A DNA stretch of 64,000 bases, taken from the NCBI GenBank assembly GCA_022772735.1, contig JALEZD010000023.1, positions 123,791-187,790 on the forward strand. Reading direction: 5' to 3'. The position numbers were made by a program, and so were the translations under genes. Positions 18,072-27,535 of the stretch are shown one piece after another. The number at the start of each line of letters is the position of its first letter. Position 1 is the first letter of the stretch. The notes beneath the pieces were generated by a model. The model had not been told where the DNA came from and searched no databases. It saw only the letters and a program-made list of their open reading frames with translations. The DNA comes from Erysipelotrichaceae bacterium. GTDB lineage: Bacteria; Bacillota_I; Bacilli_A; Erysipelotrichales; Erysipelotrichaceae.

Positions 18072-19118
18072 ATGAAAAATAAAATTTTAGGCTTCCTATC
18101 TGCAGTTATGCTTTTAGGAATGGTAGGATGTACTCCTGCTAAAGAAACAACAGAAACAAAAACTGAAACAAAAACAGAAACTGCTAGCGGTGAAACTGTA
18201 AAAGTCGGAGTTTCAATCTACAAATTCGATGACAATTTTATGACTCTTTACAGAAATGAAATTGAAAGTTATTTCAAATCATTAAATGACGGAAAAACTT
18301 ATGAAGTAACTATTCAAGATGGTAAAAACGACCAAGCAGAACAATCTAACCAAATTGATAACTTTATTCAACAAGGGTATGATGTATTAATAATTAACTT
18401 AGTTCAATCTACAAGTGCTGCGACAGTTATTGATAAATGTGCTAGTGCAAACATTCCATGTATCTTCATTAACAGAGAACCTGAAGAAGCAGATATGAGT
18501 TTATATGATGGAAAAGATTACGAAGGAAAATATACATATGTTGGTGCAGATGCAAGACAATCTGGTAAATTCCAAGGTGAAATCATTGCAAGTTTAGAAA
18601 ACAAAGGTGATTTAAACGGAGATGGTAAACTTCAATATGTAATGGTTGTTGGAGATCCAGAAAATGTTGATGCAAAATATCGTACTGAATTCTCAATTTC
18701 ACAATATAAAGAAGTTTCAGGGTTAGATGTTGAAAAACTTGATGAACAACGTGGAGATTGGGATCAAGCAAAAGGTCAAGAAATCGTTGCAAATGCATTA
18801 AGTAAATATGGAGAAAAAGTAGAAGTTGTATTTAGTAATAATGATTCAATGGCTCTAGGAGCATCACAAGCAATTACAGCTGCTGGTAGAACTGTTGGTA
18901 AAGATATTTATTTAGTAGGTGTTGACGCATTAGAAGAAGCTAAACAATTTATTAAAGATGGAACAATGACAGGAACAGTATTAAATGACCATGTAGGTCA
19001 ATCACATACAGCTGTAGATGCAGCAGTTAAAGCAGTAAATGGTGAAAAATTAGAAAAATACTACTGGGTTGACTATGTAAAAATCACTCCAGAAAATGTA
19101 GCTGAATTTTTAAAATAA
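18072..19118 (+). CDS. mglB: Galactose/methyl-galactoside ABC transporter, substrate-binding lipoprotein
   Basis: A 348-residue secreted binding protein with a lipoprotein signal (MKNKILGFLSAVMLLGMVGC, lipid-modified Cys20) and a Thr/Glu/Lys-rich linker. The mature part is a type I periplasmic-binding fold: VKVGVSIYKFDDNFM, DVLIINLVQST, the QRGDWDQAKGQEIV segment and VFSNNDSMALGASQAI, all typical of MglB. It starts with GGAGGAG before ATG 18072. It opens the mglBAC operon and has visibly more C-ending codons than its neighbours, as expected for an abundant protein. A stable hairpin follows, likely lowering expression of the downstream genes. Confidence 0.94.
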   Translation: MKNKILGFLSAVMLLGMVGCTPAKETTETKTETKTETASGETVKVGVSIYKFDDNFMTLYRNEIESYFKSLNDGKTYEVTIQDGKNDQAEQSNQIDNFIQQGYDVLIINLVQSTSAATVIDKCASANIPCIFINREPEEADMSLYDGKDYEGKYTYVGADARQSGKFQGEIIASLENKGDLNGDGKLQYVMVVGDPENVDAKYRTEFSISQYKEVSGLDVEKLDEQRGDWDQAKGQEIVANALSKYGEKVEVVFSNNDSMALGASQAITAAGRTVGKDIYLVGVDALEEAKQFIKDGTMTGTVLNDHVGQSHTAVDAAVKAVNGEKLEKYYWVDYVKITPENVAEFLK

Positions 19119-19131
19119 TAACTATATAATT

Positions 19132-19164
19132 AATCAAGTGTGCTAAATAGCACACTTGATTTTC
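19132..19164 (+). terminator. Intercistronic hairpin between mglB and mglA
   Basis: Perfect 13-bp stem AATCAAGTGTGCT (19132-19144) / AGCACACTTGATT (19149-19161) with a 4-nt loop but only a short T-run. It is probably a partial terminator or mRNA 3'-end stabiliser that gives more binding protein than ATPase. Confidence 0.75.
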
Positions 19165-19187
19165 TCAAAATATGCAGGGGGACTAAA

Positions 19188-20696
19188 ATGAGTGAATATA
19201 TCTTGCAAATGAAAAATATAAGTAAAAGTTTTCCAGGTGTTAAAGCGTTAGATAATGTTCAATTGAATATTAAAGAAGGTAGTGTACATGCTTTAATGGG
19301 TGAAAATGGTGCTGGGAAATCCACTTTAATGAAATGTCTTTTTGGAATATATAAGATGGATAGTGGAGAAGTTATATTTAATGGTGAAAAGGTAAATATT
19401 ACTAATCCACATGATGCTTTGAAAAAGGGTATTGCAATTGTTCAACAAGAACAATCGCCAATATTAGACAGAAGCATTGCTGAAAATATATTCCTTGGTA
19501 AATTTCCTTTAAAAAGTTATGGTTTTATTAAAGTTGTTGATCATAAAAAAATGTATGAACAAACAGAACAATTACTTAAAGAAGTTAATATGAATTTTAA
19601 TCCTAAAGTTAAATTAAGTAGTTTATCTGTATCTCAAATGCAGTCTGTTGAAATAGCAAAAGCAGTATCTGCAAATGCGAAACTTGTGATTATGGATGAA
19701 CCTACATCGTCTCTTACGGAAAATGAAGTTGAAGGATTATTTGAAATTATTAACAAGCTAAAAAGTAAAGGTGTATCAATTATTTATATTTCTCATAAGA
19801 TGGAAGAAATTTTAAAAATTTCTGATGAAGTAAGTATTATGCGTGATGGTACTTATGTTGGAACATGGCCAGCAAACGAGTTGACCACTGATTTGATTAT
19901 TAAAAAAATGGTTGGAAGAGAATTAACTAATAGATTCCCGAAAAGAGAAAACACACCAAAAGAAGTGGTTTTAGAGGTAAATAATTTTACTTCAATTGAT
20001 GAAAAATCATTTAAAGATGTTAGCTTTAATTTGAGAAAAGGTGAAATACTTGGTATTGGTGGACTTGTTGGTGCACAAAGAACCGAATTAATGGAAGCTA
20101 TTTTTGGTATAAGGCACAAAGTTTCTGGTGAAGTGATATATAAAAACGAAAAATTAGATATTAAAAAACCAAGAGATGCAATAAAAAAAGGAATTTCTCT
20201 TTTAACAGAAGATAGAAGAGCTACTGGTATTTTTGGGGTTTTATCTATTTCTGATAATGTAGGAATTGCATCACTAGACAAGTATTTGAATTTAAAAATA
20301 ATTCTTGATAATAATAAATTAGAAAATGTTGTGAGTGATAATATTAAAAAAATGAATATAAAAACTCCAAGTTCTAAAACACAAATAAAAACATTATCAG
20401 GAGGTAATCAACAAAAGGTTATAATTGGAAGATGGCTTGCGAATAGTCCAGATATATTAATTTTAGATGAACCAACAAGAGGAATTGATGTTGGAGCTAA
20501 ATATGAAATATATTTGATTATTGCAGAACTCGCTAAACAGGGTAAATCTATCATTATGATTTCCTCAGAATTACCTGAGTTAATTGGAATGAGTGATAGA
20601 ATTATGGTTATGAGTCAAGGTAGAGTAGCAGGGTTTGTTTCAGATGAAGAAGCAACACAAGAAAATATAATGACTTTAGCTACTAAATATATGTAA
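19188..20696 (+). CDS. mglA: Galactose/methyl-galactoside ABC transporter ATP-binding protein
   Basis: A 502-residue double ATPase of the sugar ABC type. The first half has Walker A GENGAGKST, signature LSVSQMQSVEIAKA and Walker B VIMDEPTSSL. The second half has the degenerate Walker A GLVGAQRTEL usual in this family, an intact signature LSGGNQQKV and Walker B LILDEPTRGIDVGA. The frame opens at 19140, inside the preceding hairpin; ATG 19188 with GGGGGA upstream is the real start. It couples to mglC 15 bp downstream. Confidence 0.95.
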   Translation: MSEYILQMKNISKSFPGVKALDNVQLNIKEGSVHALMGENGAGKSTLMKCLFGIYKMDSGEVIFNGEKVNITNPHDALKKGIAIVQQEQSPILDRSIAENIFLGKFPLKSYGFIKVVDHKKMYEQTEQLLKEVNMNFNPKVKLSSLSVSQMQSVEIAKAVSANAKLVIMDEPTSSLTENEVEGLFEIINKLKSKGVSIIYISHKMEEILKISDEVSIMRDGTYVGTWPANELTTDLIIKKMVGRELTNRFPKRENTPKEVVLEVNNFTSIDEKSFKDVSFNLRKGEILGIGGLVGAQRTELMEAIFGIRHKVSGEVIYKNEKLDIKKPRDAIKKGISLLTEDRRATGIFGVLSISDNVGIASLDKYLNLKIILDNNKLENVVSDNIKKMNIKTPSSKTQIKTLSGGNQQKVIIGRWLANSPDILILDEPTRGIDVGAKYEIYLIIAELAKQGKSIIMISSELPELIGMSDRIMVMSQGRVAGFVSDEEATQENIMTLATKYM

Positions 20697-20711
20697 TAAG
20701 GGGTTATAAAT

Positions 20712-21704
20712 ATGGAATCAAAAAAAATAAAAGATTTTATTGGAAATAATGCAATAACAATATTGTTGTTGGTACTTGTACTTTATGTAGGTTTTACTCA
20801 AAATGGATTCTTTTCAATGAATAATTTTTCAAATATTGCAAGTAATGTATCACCAAGACTTATAATTGCTCTAGGTGTAAGTGGTTGTTTAATTACAAAA
20901 GGTACAGATTTAAGCGCAGGAAGACTTGTAGGATTGGGTGGTGTTTTATCTTGTACACTTTTACAAAGAGCAGATTATTCATCTAAATTTTTTGCGAATT
21001 TACCAGAGCTGCCAATTTTAGGAGTGTTATTATTAGTTATTGTAATAACTGGATTGTTTGGATTAATTAATGGTACAGTTATTTCTTATTTAAATGTTCC
21101 TCCATTTCTTGCAACATTGGGTATGCAGACTATTGTTTATGGTATAAATTTAGTTTATTCAGGTGCAACACCACTTGGTGGGTTAAGAGAAGATTATACA
21201 AAGATTGCGACAGATGGAATTAATTTGTTTGTAATACAATTAAAATATTTATTATTAATTGCAATTGTTGTTGGGGCTTTTTTCTGGTTTTTATATAATA
21301 AAACAAGACATGGAAAATACATGTACGCAATAGGTGGTAACGAAAATGCAGCTGAGGTATCAGGCGTAAATACATTTTTAACAAAAATAAAAATATATAC
21401 TTTAGCGGGTATTATGTATGGATTTGCAGGATTTTTACTTGCTGCTAAAGCTGGTGGTGCATCTGTAAATTTAGGATTAGGTTATGAATTAGAAGCAATT
21501 GCAGCATGTACTATTGGTGGAGTATCTACAACTGGTGGTATTGGGACTGTTCCTGGAATATTATTGGGTGTGCTTGTATTTGAACTTCTAAAAACTTGTA
21601 TGCAATTTTTAATGATAGATACATCTTATCAATATATAGTGCAAGGTTTAGTGATTATAATTGCTGTTGCATTAGATATTAGAAAATATACTGCAAAAAA
21701 ATAA
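20712..21704 (+). CDS. mglC: Galactose/methyl-galactoside ABC transporter permease
   Basis: A 330-residue permease of the ribose/galactose (BPD_transp_2) family with about ten hydrophobic segments. Typical strings are TKGTDLSAGRLVGLGG, the VPPFLATLGMQTI loop, YAIGGNENAAEVSGV and AIAACTIGGVSTTGGIGTV near the C-terminus. It completes the mglBAC transporter and is followed by a bidirectional terminator shared with the convergent gene. Confidence 0.95.
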   Translation: MESKKIKDFIGNNAITILLLVLVLYVGFTQNGFFSMNNFSNIASNVSPRLIIALGVSGCLITKGTDLSAGRLVGLGGVLSCTLLQRADYSSKFFANLPELPILGVLLLVIVITGLFGLINGTVISYLNVPPFLATLGMQTIVYGINLVYSGATPLGGLREDYTKIATDGINLFVIQLKYLLLIAIVVGAFFWFLYNKTRHGKYMYAIGGNENAAEVSGVNTFLTKIKIYTLAGIMYGFAGFLLAAKAGGASVNLGLGYELEAIAACTIGGVSTTGGIGTVPGILLGVLVFELLKTCMQFLMIDTSYQYIVQGLVIIIAVALDIRKYTAKK

Positions 21705-21731
21705 GGGAATTATAATGAAATTTCCCTTTTT
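21703..21731. terminator. Bidirectional terminator between mglC and the convergent membrane gene
   Basis: AAGGGA (21703-21708) pairs with TCCCTT (21723-21728), helped by flanking A/T pairs and runs on both sides. Confidence 0.65.
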
Positions 21732-22189
21732 TCTTTTTTGTATAAAAAATAAATTTTTATTAAAACAACCAATATATACAATAAAATTAAAATGTAAAAA
21801 AATTTTATATATGAACGACTAGTTCCAAACATGTAAGCAATCACCATAAATGATATAAATTGAAATTTCATTCTTTTTGTTATTGTTTTTTCATCTTCAT
21901 TTATTATCTTATTTTTCCATTTATTTTTTAGTGGAGCTATATCATAAATTAAATATGCAAGATTTATGTATAAAAAATAAAAAATTATAAGTAAAAATAT
22001 TAATGTAATCCAATAGTTATTAAAAAGTATAAAATTTGTTGAAATAAAAATTAATGTTATATATAAAATAGAACTCAATAACAAATAAATCATTAAATCT
22101 AATTCACTAATATATCTTTCGTTTATTTTTTTTGTTTCAAAACTATTAAATGTTCTTAAAATTGCTTGATTTGTTTTTTTATCTCTCAT
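21710..22189 (-). CDS. Membrane protein of unknown function
   Basis: A 159-residue protein with a basic N-terminus, then about four hydrophobic segments (residues 30-55, 58-80, 108-122, 128-150) and a Lys-rich tail. An AGGT-type ribosome site precedes the start. I do not recognise a family. It is monocistronic, convergent with mglC and divergent from the FMN-binding lipoprotein gene, with no evident functional link to either. Confidence 0.6.
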   Translation of the reverse strand: MRDKKTNQAILRTFNSFETKKINERYISELDLMIYLLLSSILYITLIFISTNFILFNNYWITLIFLLIIFYFLYINLAYLIYDIAPLKNKWKNKIINEDEKTITKRMKFQFISFMVIAYMFGTSRSYIKFFYILILLYILVVLIKIYFLYKKEKREISL

Positions 22190-22244
22190 AAAATTACCTC
22201 TAAATATATAATATCATCTTAAGATTTGTAATTGTACAAATAAG

Positions 22245-22273
22245 TTGACTATTTCATTTATTAAAAGTATATT
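22245..22273 (+). promoter_or_regulatory. Sigma-A promoter of the FMN-binding lipoprotein gene
   Basis: TTGACT (22245-22250), 17-bp spacer, TATATT (22268-22273), followed by GGAGGA before the start codon. Confidence 0.8.
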
Positions 22274-22293
22274 AACATAGGAGGAAATTTTAA

Positions 22294-22659
22294 ATGAAAA
22301 ATATTGTTAAATTATTAGTTGCATTATTTGTTAGTGCTTCTTTAGTTGGTTGTTCAGGTTCAAAAACAGCTAGTTCAACAAGTGAAGCTATTTATAACGC
22401 TGGAACTTATACAGGTGTTGGTGCTGGTAGAAATGGTGAATTAACTGTTGAAGTTGTTGTTACAGATAGTAAAATCGAAAGTGTTACAGTAACAGCTCAT
22501 ACTGAAACAGCTGGTATTGCTGATCCTGCAATTGAAAAAGTTCCTGCACAAATCGTTGAAAAACAATCTACAGAAGTTGATGCAGTAAGTGGTGCAACAA
22601 TTACAAGAGATGCAATTGTTGAAGCAGTAAACAAAGCTTTAGAACAAGCAAAAAAATAA
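22294..22659 (+). CDS. FMN-binding domain lipoprotein
   Basis: A 121-residue lipoprotein (signal with VSASLVGC, lipid-modified Cys20) carrying a single FMN-binding domain. The GTYTGVGAGRNGELTVEV start and the flavinylation motif DAVSGATIT (residues 96-104, with Thr102 the likely attachment site) are clear. In this family FMN is joined covalently to Thr by ApbE outside the membrane, and the protein carries electrons in Rnf/Nqr-like or extracellular electron-transfer chains. No apbE or partner oxidoreductase is in the window. It is monocistronic with its own promoter and terminator. Confidence 0.88.
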   Translation: MKNIVKLLVALFVSASLVGCSGSKTASSTSEAIYNAGTYTGVGAGRNGELTVEVVVTDSKIESVTVTAHTETAGIADPAIEKVPAQIVEKQSTEVDAVSGATITRDAIVEAVNKALEQAKK

Positions 22660-22668
22660 CTTTTTAAT

Positions 22669-22700
22669 AAAGATGTTTATATTTATAGACATCTTTTCAT
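22669..22700 (+). terminator. Intrinsic terminator after the FMN-binding lipoprotein gene
   Basis: AAAGATGTTTAT (22669-22680) pairs with ATAGACATCTTT (22685-22696) with one mismatch, then T-rich sequence. Confidence 0.75.
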
Positions 22701-22718
22701 TTTGTATTATTTTATAAA

Positions 22719-22727
22719 TGATATAAT
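22719..22727 (+). promoter_or_regulatory. Extended -10 promoter of polC
   Basis: TGATATAAT, 22 bp before the polC start codon; the -35 position is poor. Confidence 0.5.
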
Positions 22728-22749
22728 ATAAAAATAGGTTGGAGTTGTT

Positions 22750-25700
22750 ATGAAAAAGTTAATAGATATTTTAAAAGACGATTTGACAAATTATAGTGAT
22801 AAAATAATTTTTAATAATTTATATGTTGAAAATATAAAATTTTATAAAAAAAATAAAATAGTGTTGATTAACCTTTTTAATGATAAAGTTTTACCATTTG
22901 ATACTTTTTTTAATATAAAAAATAAATTAGAAAACATTTTAGGGATGAATGTTGATTTAAACATTAATTCAGATGAGAAAACAACAGATTTACAAAATAT
23001 TAATAAATACTTTTTGAATATTATTGATATAAATGCTATTTATTCTTCTTTAAAAGAAAGTATTTTAGATATAAATGATGATAAATTAACTATTTGTTTA
23101 AATAACAAAATGCCAGATGGCTTTTTAAATAGTGCAAAATTATATTTTGAAAATTCATTTAAAAAATATGGATTAATATTAAATATTGAATATATTTACA
23201 AACAAATTGATGTTAGTTTTAATGAAAAAGAGTTAACTGTTAGTTTACCAGAATTTAAAAATAATCAACCTTCTTTACAACAAAACTTTAGAACTAAACC
23301 TAAAAATCTAAAGTTAAAAGATTATAGAAAAATTAAACTAGTTAATGTTGAAAGTGAAGATGAACAAGTACAATTTGATGGAAAAATTATTAATTTAGAA
23401 GTTAAACAATTAAAAAGTGGAAAGAATTTAATGACACTTTTGATAACAGACCATGAAGGAGCTATTTATGCTAAGCTATTTGAATCTAGTTCTATGACTT
23501 TAGAAACTATGAGTCAGATTAAATTAAATCAAAGTTACACTTTTTATGGAAATATAATATTAGATACGTTTTCAAAAGATTTAAGTTTTAATATTAGAGA
23601 TTTGGTAGTAATTGAAGAAGAAAAAATTGTAGATGATTTTGAAACTAAAAGAGTTGAATTACATTTACATACAACAATGAGTGAAATGGATGGTGTTAGT
23701 GATGTTAATGATGTGATTTCTCATGTCTTTAATTTAGGGCATGATGGAGTTGCAATAACAGATCACGGCTCTGTTCAGGCATTTGCGAAGGCTCACAATA
23801 AAGCGATGTCACTTGTTAAATCTAATAAAGATAGAAAATTTAAAGTTTTGTATGGTTGTGAAATGTATTTGGTTGATGAAAAACTCACAATTGTTCGTAA
23901 TTCAAATGATTTAAAACTTTTAGATCAAACATTTGTTGTTTTTGATTTAGAAACAACTGGTTTATCAAATTATTTTGATGAAATTATTGAGTTTGGTGCT
24001 GTAAAAATAAAAAACTATGCAGAAATTGATAGATTGCAAATGTTTATTAAGCCTAAAAAATCTATTCCACACTTTATAGAATCTAAAACTAATATCACTA
24101 ATGATATGGTAAAAAATGCTAAAACATTTGAAGAAGTTGTGGATGAAATATTAAATTGGATTTCAGATTCAGTTTTGGTTGCTCATAATGCAAGTTTTGA
24201 CCATGGTTTTTTAAATGAATCTCTATTAAAAATTGGCAGAAAACCATTACAAAATACAGTTATTGATACGCTTGATTTAGCACGAGCAATGCATAGTGAT
24301 AGAAGATCATATAGGTTAGGTAATATCGCAAGAATGTATAAAATAACATATGATGAAGATGTTGCACATAGAGCTGATTATGATGCTCAGGTGCTAAGTG
24401 ATGTTTTTTTGAAAATGCTAAATAAAGTTAGTGAGGAGAATGTAGTTACATCCAATGATTTACAAAACTTACAAACAGAAAATGCATTTTCTAAAAACAG
24501 GGCTAGTCATATTGTTGTTATGGCAAAAAATCAAGCAGGAATAAAAGATTTATATGAATTGGTAAGCATTTCTAATACGCAGACACTGGCTGTTATGGGT
24601 AAAGGTGGAGATGAATATTTATCTGAACCAAGAATATTTAAAAGGTTATTAAATGAAAGAAGAAATAATTTACTTTTTGGATCTGCCTGTTATAATGGTG
24701 AAGTTTTTGAATGTGCCAGCAACAAAGATCAAAATTCTTTAGAAAAAGCAATGGAATTTTATGATTACATTGAAATTCAACCGCTGTCAAACTATCAACC
24801 ATTAATTACAAATAACGCAATACAAAGTGAAGAAAGATTAATTGAAGTTTTAAAAAGAATAATAAATACAGCTATAAAATTAAATAAAATTATAGTTGCG
24901 ACTGGTGATGTTCATTATATGAATATTGAACAGAAAAAATTTAGAGATGTTTATATTAATTCTCAAGGTGTTGGTGGGGTAAGGCATCCATTATTTATAT
25001 ACAATAAAGATAAAAGAAGAAAAGTTAAAAATCCTGACCAACATTTTAGAACAACAAATGAAATGTTAGAATCATTTAAATGGCTAAATGATGATAAACT
25101 GGCCGAGATGATAGTTATCAATAATACAAGGTTAATCTTTGATATGATTGAAGAAACAAGACCTGTTCCAAGTGAAACATTTCCTCCAGAAATTGAAGGT
25201 TCTGCTGAGAAATTAAAAAACGTTTGCTTTGAAACAGCACATGAAATATATGGTGAAAAACTACCTGAAATTGTTTTAAATAGATTAAATAGAGAATTAG
25301 ACAGTATTATTTCAAATGGTTATGCAGTTGTTTATTATATTTCTCATTTATTAGTTAAAAAAAGTAATGAAGATGGTTATTTAGTTGGTTCTCGTGGCTC
25401 TGTTGGTTCTTCTTTTGTTGCAACAATGTCTAAAATAACAGAAGTAAATCCTCTTGCTCCACACTATGTATGCCCAAATTGTAAACATTCAGAATTCTTT
25501 CTTGATGGAAGTGTTTCTTCAGGATTTAATTTGGATGATAAAGAATGTCCGCATTGTAAAACAATTATGAAGGGTAATGGACACAATATACCGTTTGAAA
25601 CCTTTTTAGGATTTAATGGTGATAAAGTACCTGATATTGATTTAAACTTTTCAAATGAATATCAATCTAAAGCACATGCTTTTACAAAAGTTGTTTTTGG

Positions 25701-27078
25701 AGATGATCATGTTTTTAGAGCAGGTACAATTGGAACTGTTGCGGAAAAAACTGCATTTGGTTATGTTACAGGGTATTTAGAAGAAATGGGACTAGAATCA
25801 AGTGTAAACAAAGCAACCAAAGAATATCTTGCTTCAGGTTGTGTAGGAATAAAAAGAACAACCGGTCAACATCCGGGAGGAATAATAGTAATTCCACATA
25901 ATAAAGAATATTCAGATTTTACTCCAATACAATATCCTGCAAATGAACAAACATCTGAATGGCGTACAACTCACTTTGACTTTCATGATATTCATGATAA
26001 TGTATTAAAGTTTGATTTGCTTGGGCATATTGATCCAACTGCAATGAAATTGCTAGAAAATATTTCAGGTTTAGATGTAACAACTCTTCCTATGAACGAT
26101 GAAAAAGTGTTATCACTGTTTTCTAGTTGTGATGCATTGAATGTTGATACAAGGGTTTATGATGAAAAAACAGGAGCATTAGGATTGCCAGAGTTTGGAA
26201 CTAGAACTACAAGAAGAGTTCTTGAGGAAACAAACCCTAAAACATTTGGTGATTTAGTTATTATTTCAGGTCTAACACATGGGACAGATGTTTGGTCAAA
26301 TAACGCTCAGTTACTAGTGCAAAATGGAATACCTTTAACAGATGTTATTGGTTGTAGAGATGATATTATGACTTACCTAATTGAAAAAGGTTTAGAATCT
26401 ATCACAGCGTTTACTATCATGGAGTCTGTAAGAAAAGGTAAAGGTTTAAAAAGTGAATGGGAAGAAATAATGAAAGCAAATAATGTGCCTGATTGGTATA
26501 TTGATAGCTGCAAAAAAATAAAATATATGTTCCCTAAAGCACATGCATGCGCCTATGTAATAATGGCATTAAGAATTGCATGGTTTAAAGTATATAAGCC
26601 ACATTATTTTTATGTTTCGTATTTAACCTTAAGATGTGATGCATATGAAATTGAAACAATGACAAAAGGAATTGTAGCAATTAAAGAAAGAATGAATGAA
26701 ATTCAAGAAAAGTCTAGCCCTTATGCTAGTGTTAAGGCAACAAATAAAGAGAGGTCGTTATTTGATACACTAGAAATTTGTCTTGAGCTTTATGCAAGAG
26801 GGTATAGAATTGGTAATATAGATTTATATAAATCGAAAGCAACTGAATTTTTAGTATTAGATGATGATTTAAAAACAATTATCCCATCATTTACAACTAT
26901 TGATGGATTAGGGGTAAACGTTGCAAAGTCTATTGAAGATGCTAGAAAAGATGGAGAATTTTTATCAAAAGAAGATTTAATGAATAGAACTCAGTTATCA
27001 AGCAAACTAATAGAAAAATTAGAAAAATTAGGATGTTTAAATGGACTACAAGAAACAAACCAATTATCGCTATTTTAA
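22750..27078 (+). CDS. polC: DNA polymerase III alpha subunit, PolC type
   Basis: The Gram-positive replicative polymerase with built-in proofreading (1442 aa). In order: N-terminal domain, OB domain (about 205-295), PHP domain (His305 and His307 in ELHLHTTMS), 3'-5' exonuclease inserted in the PHP (Asp399 and Glu401 in VFDLETTGLS; VAHNASFDHGFL), second PHP part, then the polymerase core with GSRGSVGSSFVA, the zinc-binding cysteines 908/911/933/936 and catalytic Asp962/Asp964 in PDIDLNFS. It ends in QLSLF, a sliding-clamp binding motif. Length and domain order are normal for PolC. Confidence 0.97.
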   Translation: MKKLIDILKDDLTNYSDKIIFNNLYVENIKFYKKNKIVLINLFNDKVLPFDTFFNIKNKLENILGMNVDLNINSDEKTTDLQNINKYFLNIIDINAIYSSLKESILDINDDKLTICLNNKMPDGFLNSAKLYFENSFKKYGLILNIEYIYKQIDVSFNEKELTVSLPEFKNNQPSLQQNFRTKPKNLKLKDYRKIKLVNVESEDEQVQFDGKIINLEVKQLKSGKNLMTLLITDHEGAIYAKLFESSSMTLETMSQIKLNQSYTFYGNIILDTFSKDLSFNIRDLVVIEEEKIVDDFETKRVELHLHTTMSEMDGVSDVNDVISHVFNLGHDGVAITDHGSVQAFAKAHNKAMSLVKSNKDRKFKVLYGCEMYLVDEKLTIVRNSNDLKLLDQTFVVFDLETTGLSNYFDEIIEFGAVKIKNYAEIDRLQMFIKPKKSIPHFIESKTNITNDMVKNAKTFEEVVDEILNWISDSVLVAHNASFDHGFLNESLLKIGRKPLQNTVIDTLDLARAMHSDRRSYRLGNIARMYKITYDEDVAHRADYDAQVLSDVFLKMLNKVSEENVVTSNDLQNLQTENAFSKNRASHIVVMAKNQAGIKDLYELVSISNTQTLAVMGKGGDEYLSEPRIFKRLLNERRNNLLFGSACYNGEVFECASNKDQNSLEKAMEFYDYIEIQPLSNYQPLITNNAIQSEERLIEVLKRIINTAIKLNKIIVATGDVHYMNIEQKKFRDVYINSQGVGGVRHPLFIYNKDKRRKVKNPDQHFRTTNEMLESFKWLNDDKLAEMIVINNTRLIFDMIEETRPVPSETFPPEIEGSAEKLKNVCFETAHEIYGEKLPEIVLNRLNRELDSIISNGYAVVYYISHLLVKKSNEDGYLVGSRGSVGSSFVATMSKITEVNPLAPHYVCPNCKHSEFFLDGSVSSGFNLDDKECPHCKTIMKGNGHNIPFETFLGFNGDKVPDIDLNFSNEYQSKAHAFTKVVFGDDHVFRAGTIGTVAEKTAFGYVTGYLEEMGLESSVNKATKEYLASGCVGIKRTTGQHPGGIIVIPHNKEYSDFTPIQYPANEQTSEWRTTHFDFHDIHDNVLKFDLLGHIDPTAMKLLENISGLDVTTLPMNDEKVLSLFSSCDALNVDTRVYDEKTGALGLPEFGTRTTRRVLEETNPKTFGDLVIISGLTHGTDVWSNNAQLLVQNGIPLTDVIGCRDDIMTYLIEKGLESITAFTIMESVRKGKGLKSEWEEIMKANNVPDWYIDSCKKIKYMFPKAHACAYVIMALRIAWFKVYKPHYFYVSYLTLRCDAYEIETMTKGIVAIKERMNEIQEKSSPYASVKATNKERSLFDTLEICLELYARGYRIGNIDLYKSKATEFLVLDDDLKTIIPSFTTIDGLGVNVAKSIEDARKDGEFLSKEDLMNRTQLSSKLIEKLEKLGCLNGLQETNQLSLF

Positions 27079-27108
27079 TTGACTTTTAATGTCATTTTAT
27101 GGTAATAT
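27079..27108 (+). promoter_or_regulatory. Sigma-A promoter of rplU-prp-rpmA
   Basis: TTGACT (27079-27084), 18-bp spacer, TAATAT (27103-27108), right after the polC stop. Confidence 0.7.
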
Positions 27109-27114
27109 CACTAT

Positions 27115-27212
27115 GTTATAAGCTCTTTCAAGGGTTGTAACCGCTCAATAATGGGATAAAGTGCAAAATGCCCCCTTAATTGGCGAGTCTTATGCATAAA
27201 GAATTGGAGGTG
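27115..27212 (+). promoter_or_regulatory. Candidate L21-type ribosomal protein leader RNA
   Basis: About 100 nt of transcribed leader separate the promoter from the rplU ribosome site. It is more GC-rich than its surroundings and can close with ATAAG (27118-27122) against CTTAT (27189-27193), with internal GGTTGTAACC and GGGATAAAGTGC...CCCCC pairing. Its place directly before rplU matches the L21 leader known in Bacillota. The fold was judged by eye only. Confidence 0.55.
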
Positions 27213-27220
27213 CTAAATTT

Positions 27221-27532
27221 ATGTATGCAGTAGTTGAAACTGGTGGAAAACAACTATTAGTAAAAGAAGGACAAGAAATTTTTGTTGAAAAACTTGATGT
27301 TGAAGTTGGAGAAAAAGTTGTATTAGACAAAGTGGTTCTTGTATCTAATGGTACTACTAAGGTTGGTTCTCCTTATGTAGAAAATGCTAAAGTAAGCTGT
27401 ACAGTAAGCAAACAAGGAAAAGATAAAAAAATAATTATCTTCAAGTACAAAGCAAAAAAAGGTTCTACACGTCGTAAACAAGGTCATAGACAACCTTATA
27501 CAAAACTTACAGTTAATAAAATTGAAGGTTAA
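27221..27532 (+). CDS. rplU: 50S ribosomal protein L21
   Basis: A 103-residue protein with the full L21 pattern: [17 protein letters not shown] at the N-terminus, [11 protein letters not shown] in the middle and [16 protein letters not shown] toward the C-terminus. It follows GGAGG. It opens the conserved Bacillota operon rplU-prp-rpmA, with prp 3 bp downstream. Confidence 0.97.
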   Translation: MYAVVETGGKQLLVKEGQEIFVEKLDVEVGEKVVLDKVVLVSNGTTKVGSPYVENAKVSCTVSKQGKDKKIIIFKYKAKKGSTRRKQGHRQPYTKLTVNKIEG

Positions 27533-27535
27533 TTT

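Noticed and set aside
19140-19187. Longer N-terminus for MglA
   Set aside because: These codons fall in a terminator-like hairpin and have no ribosome site; ATG 19188 has one and matches the family start.
19853-20281. 142-codon minus-strand open frame inside mglA
   Set aside because: Antisense shadow of a clear ABC ATPase; Ser/Ile/Phe-rich translation without motifs.
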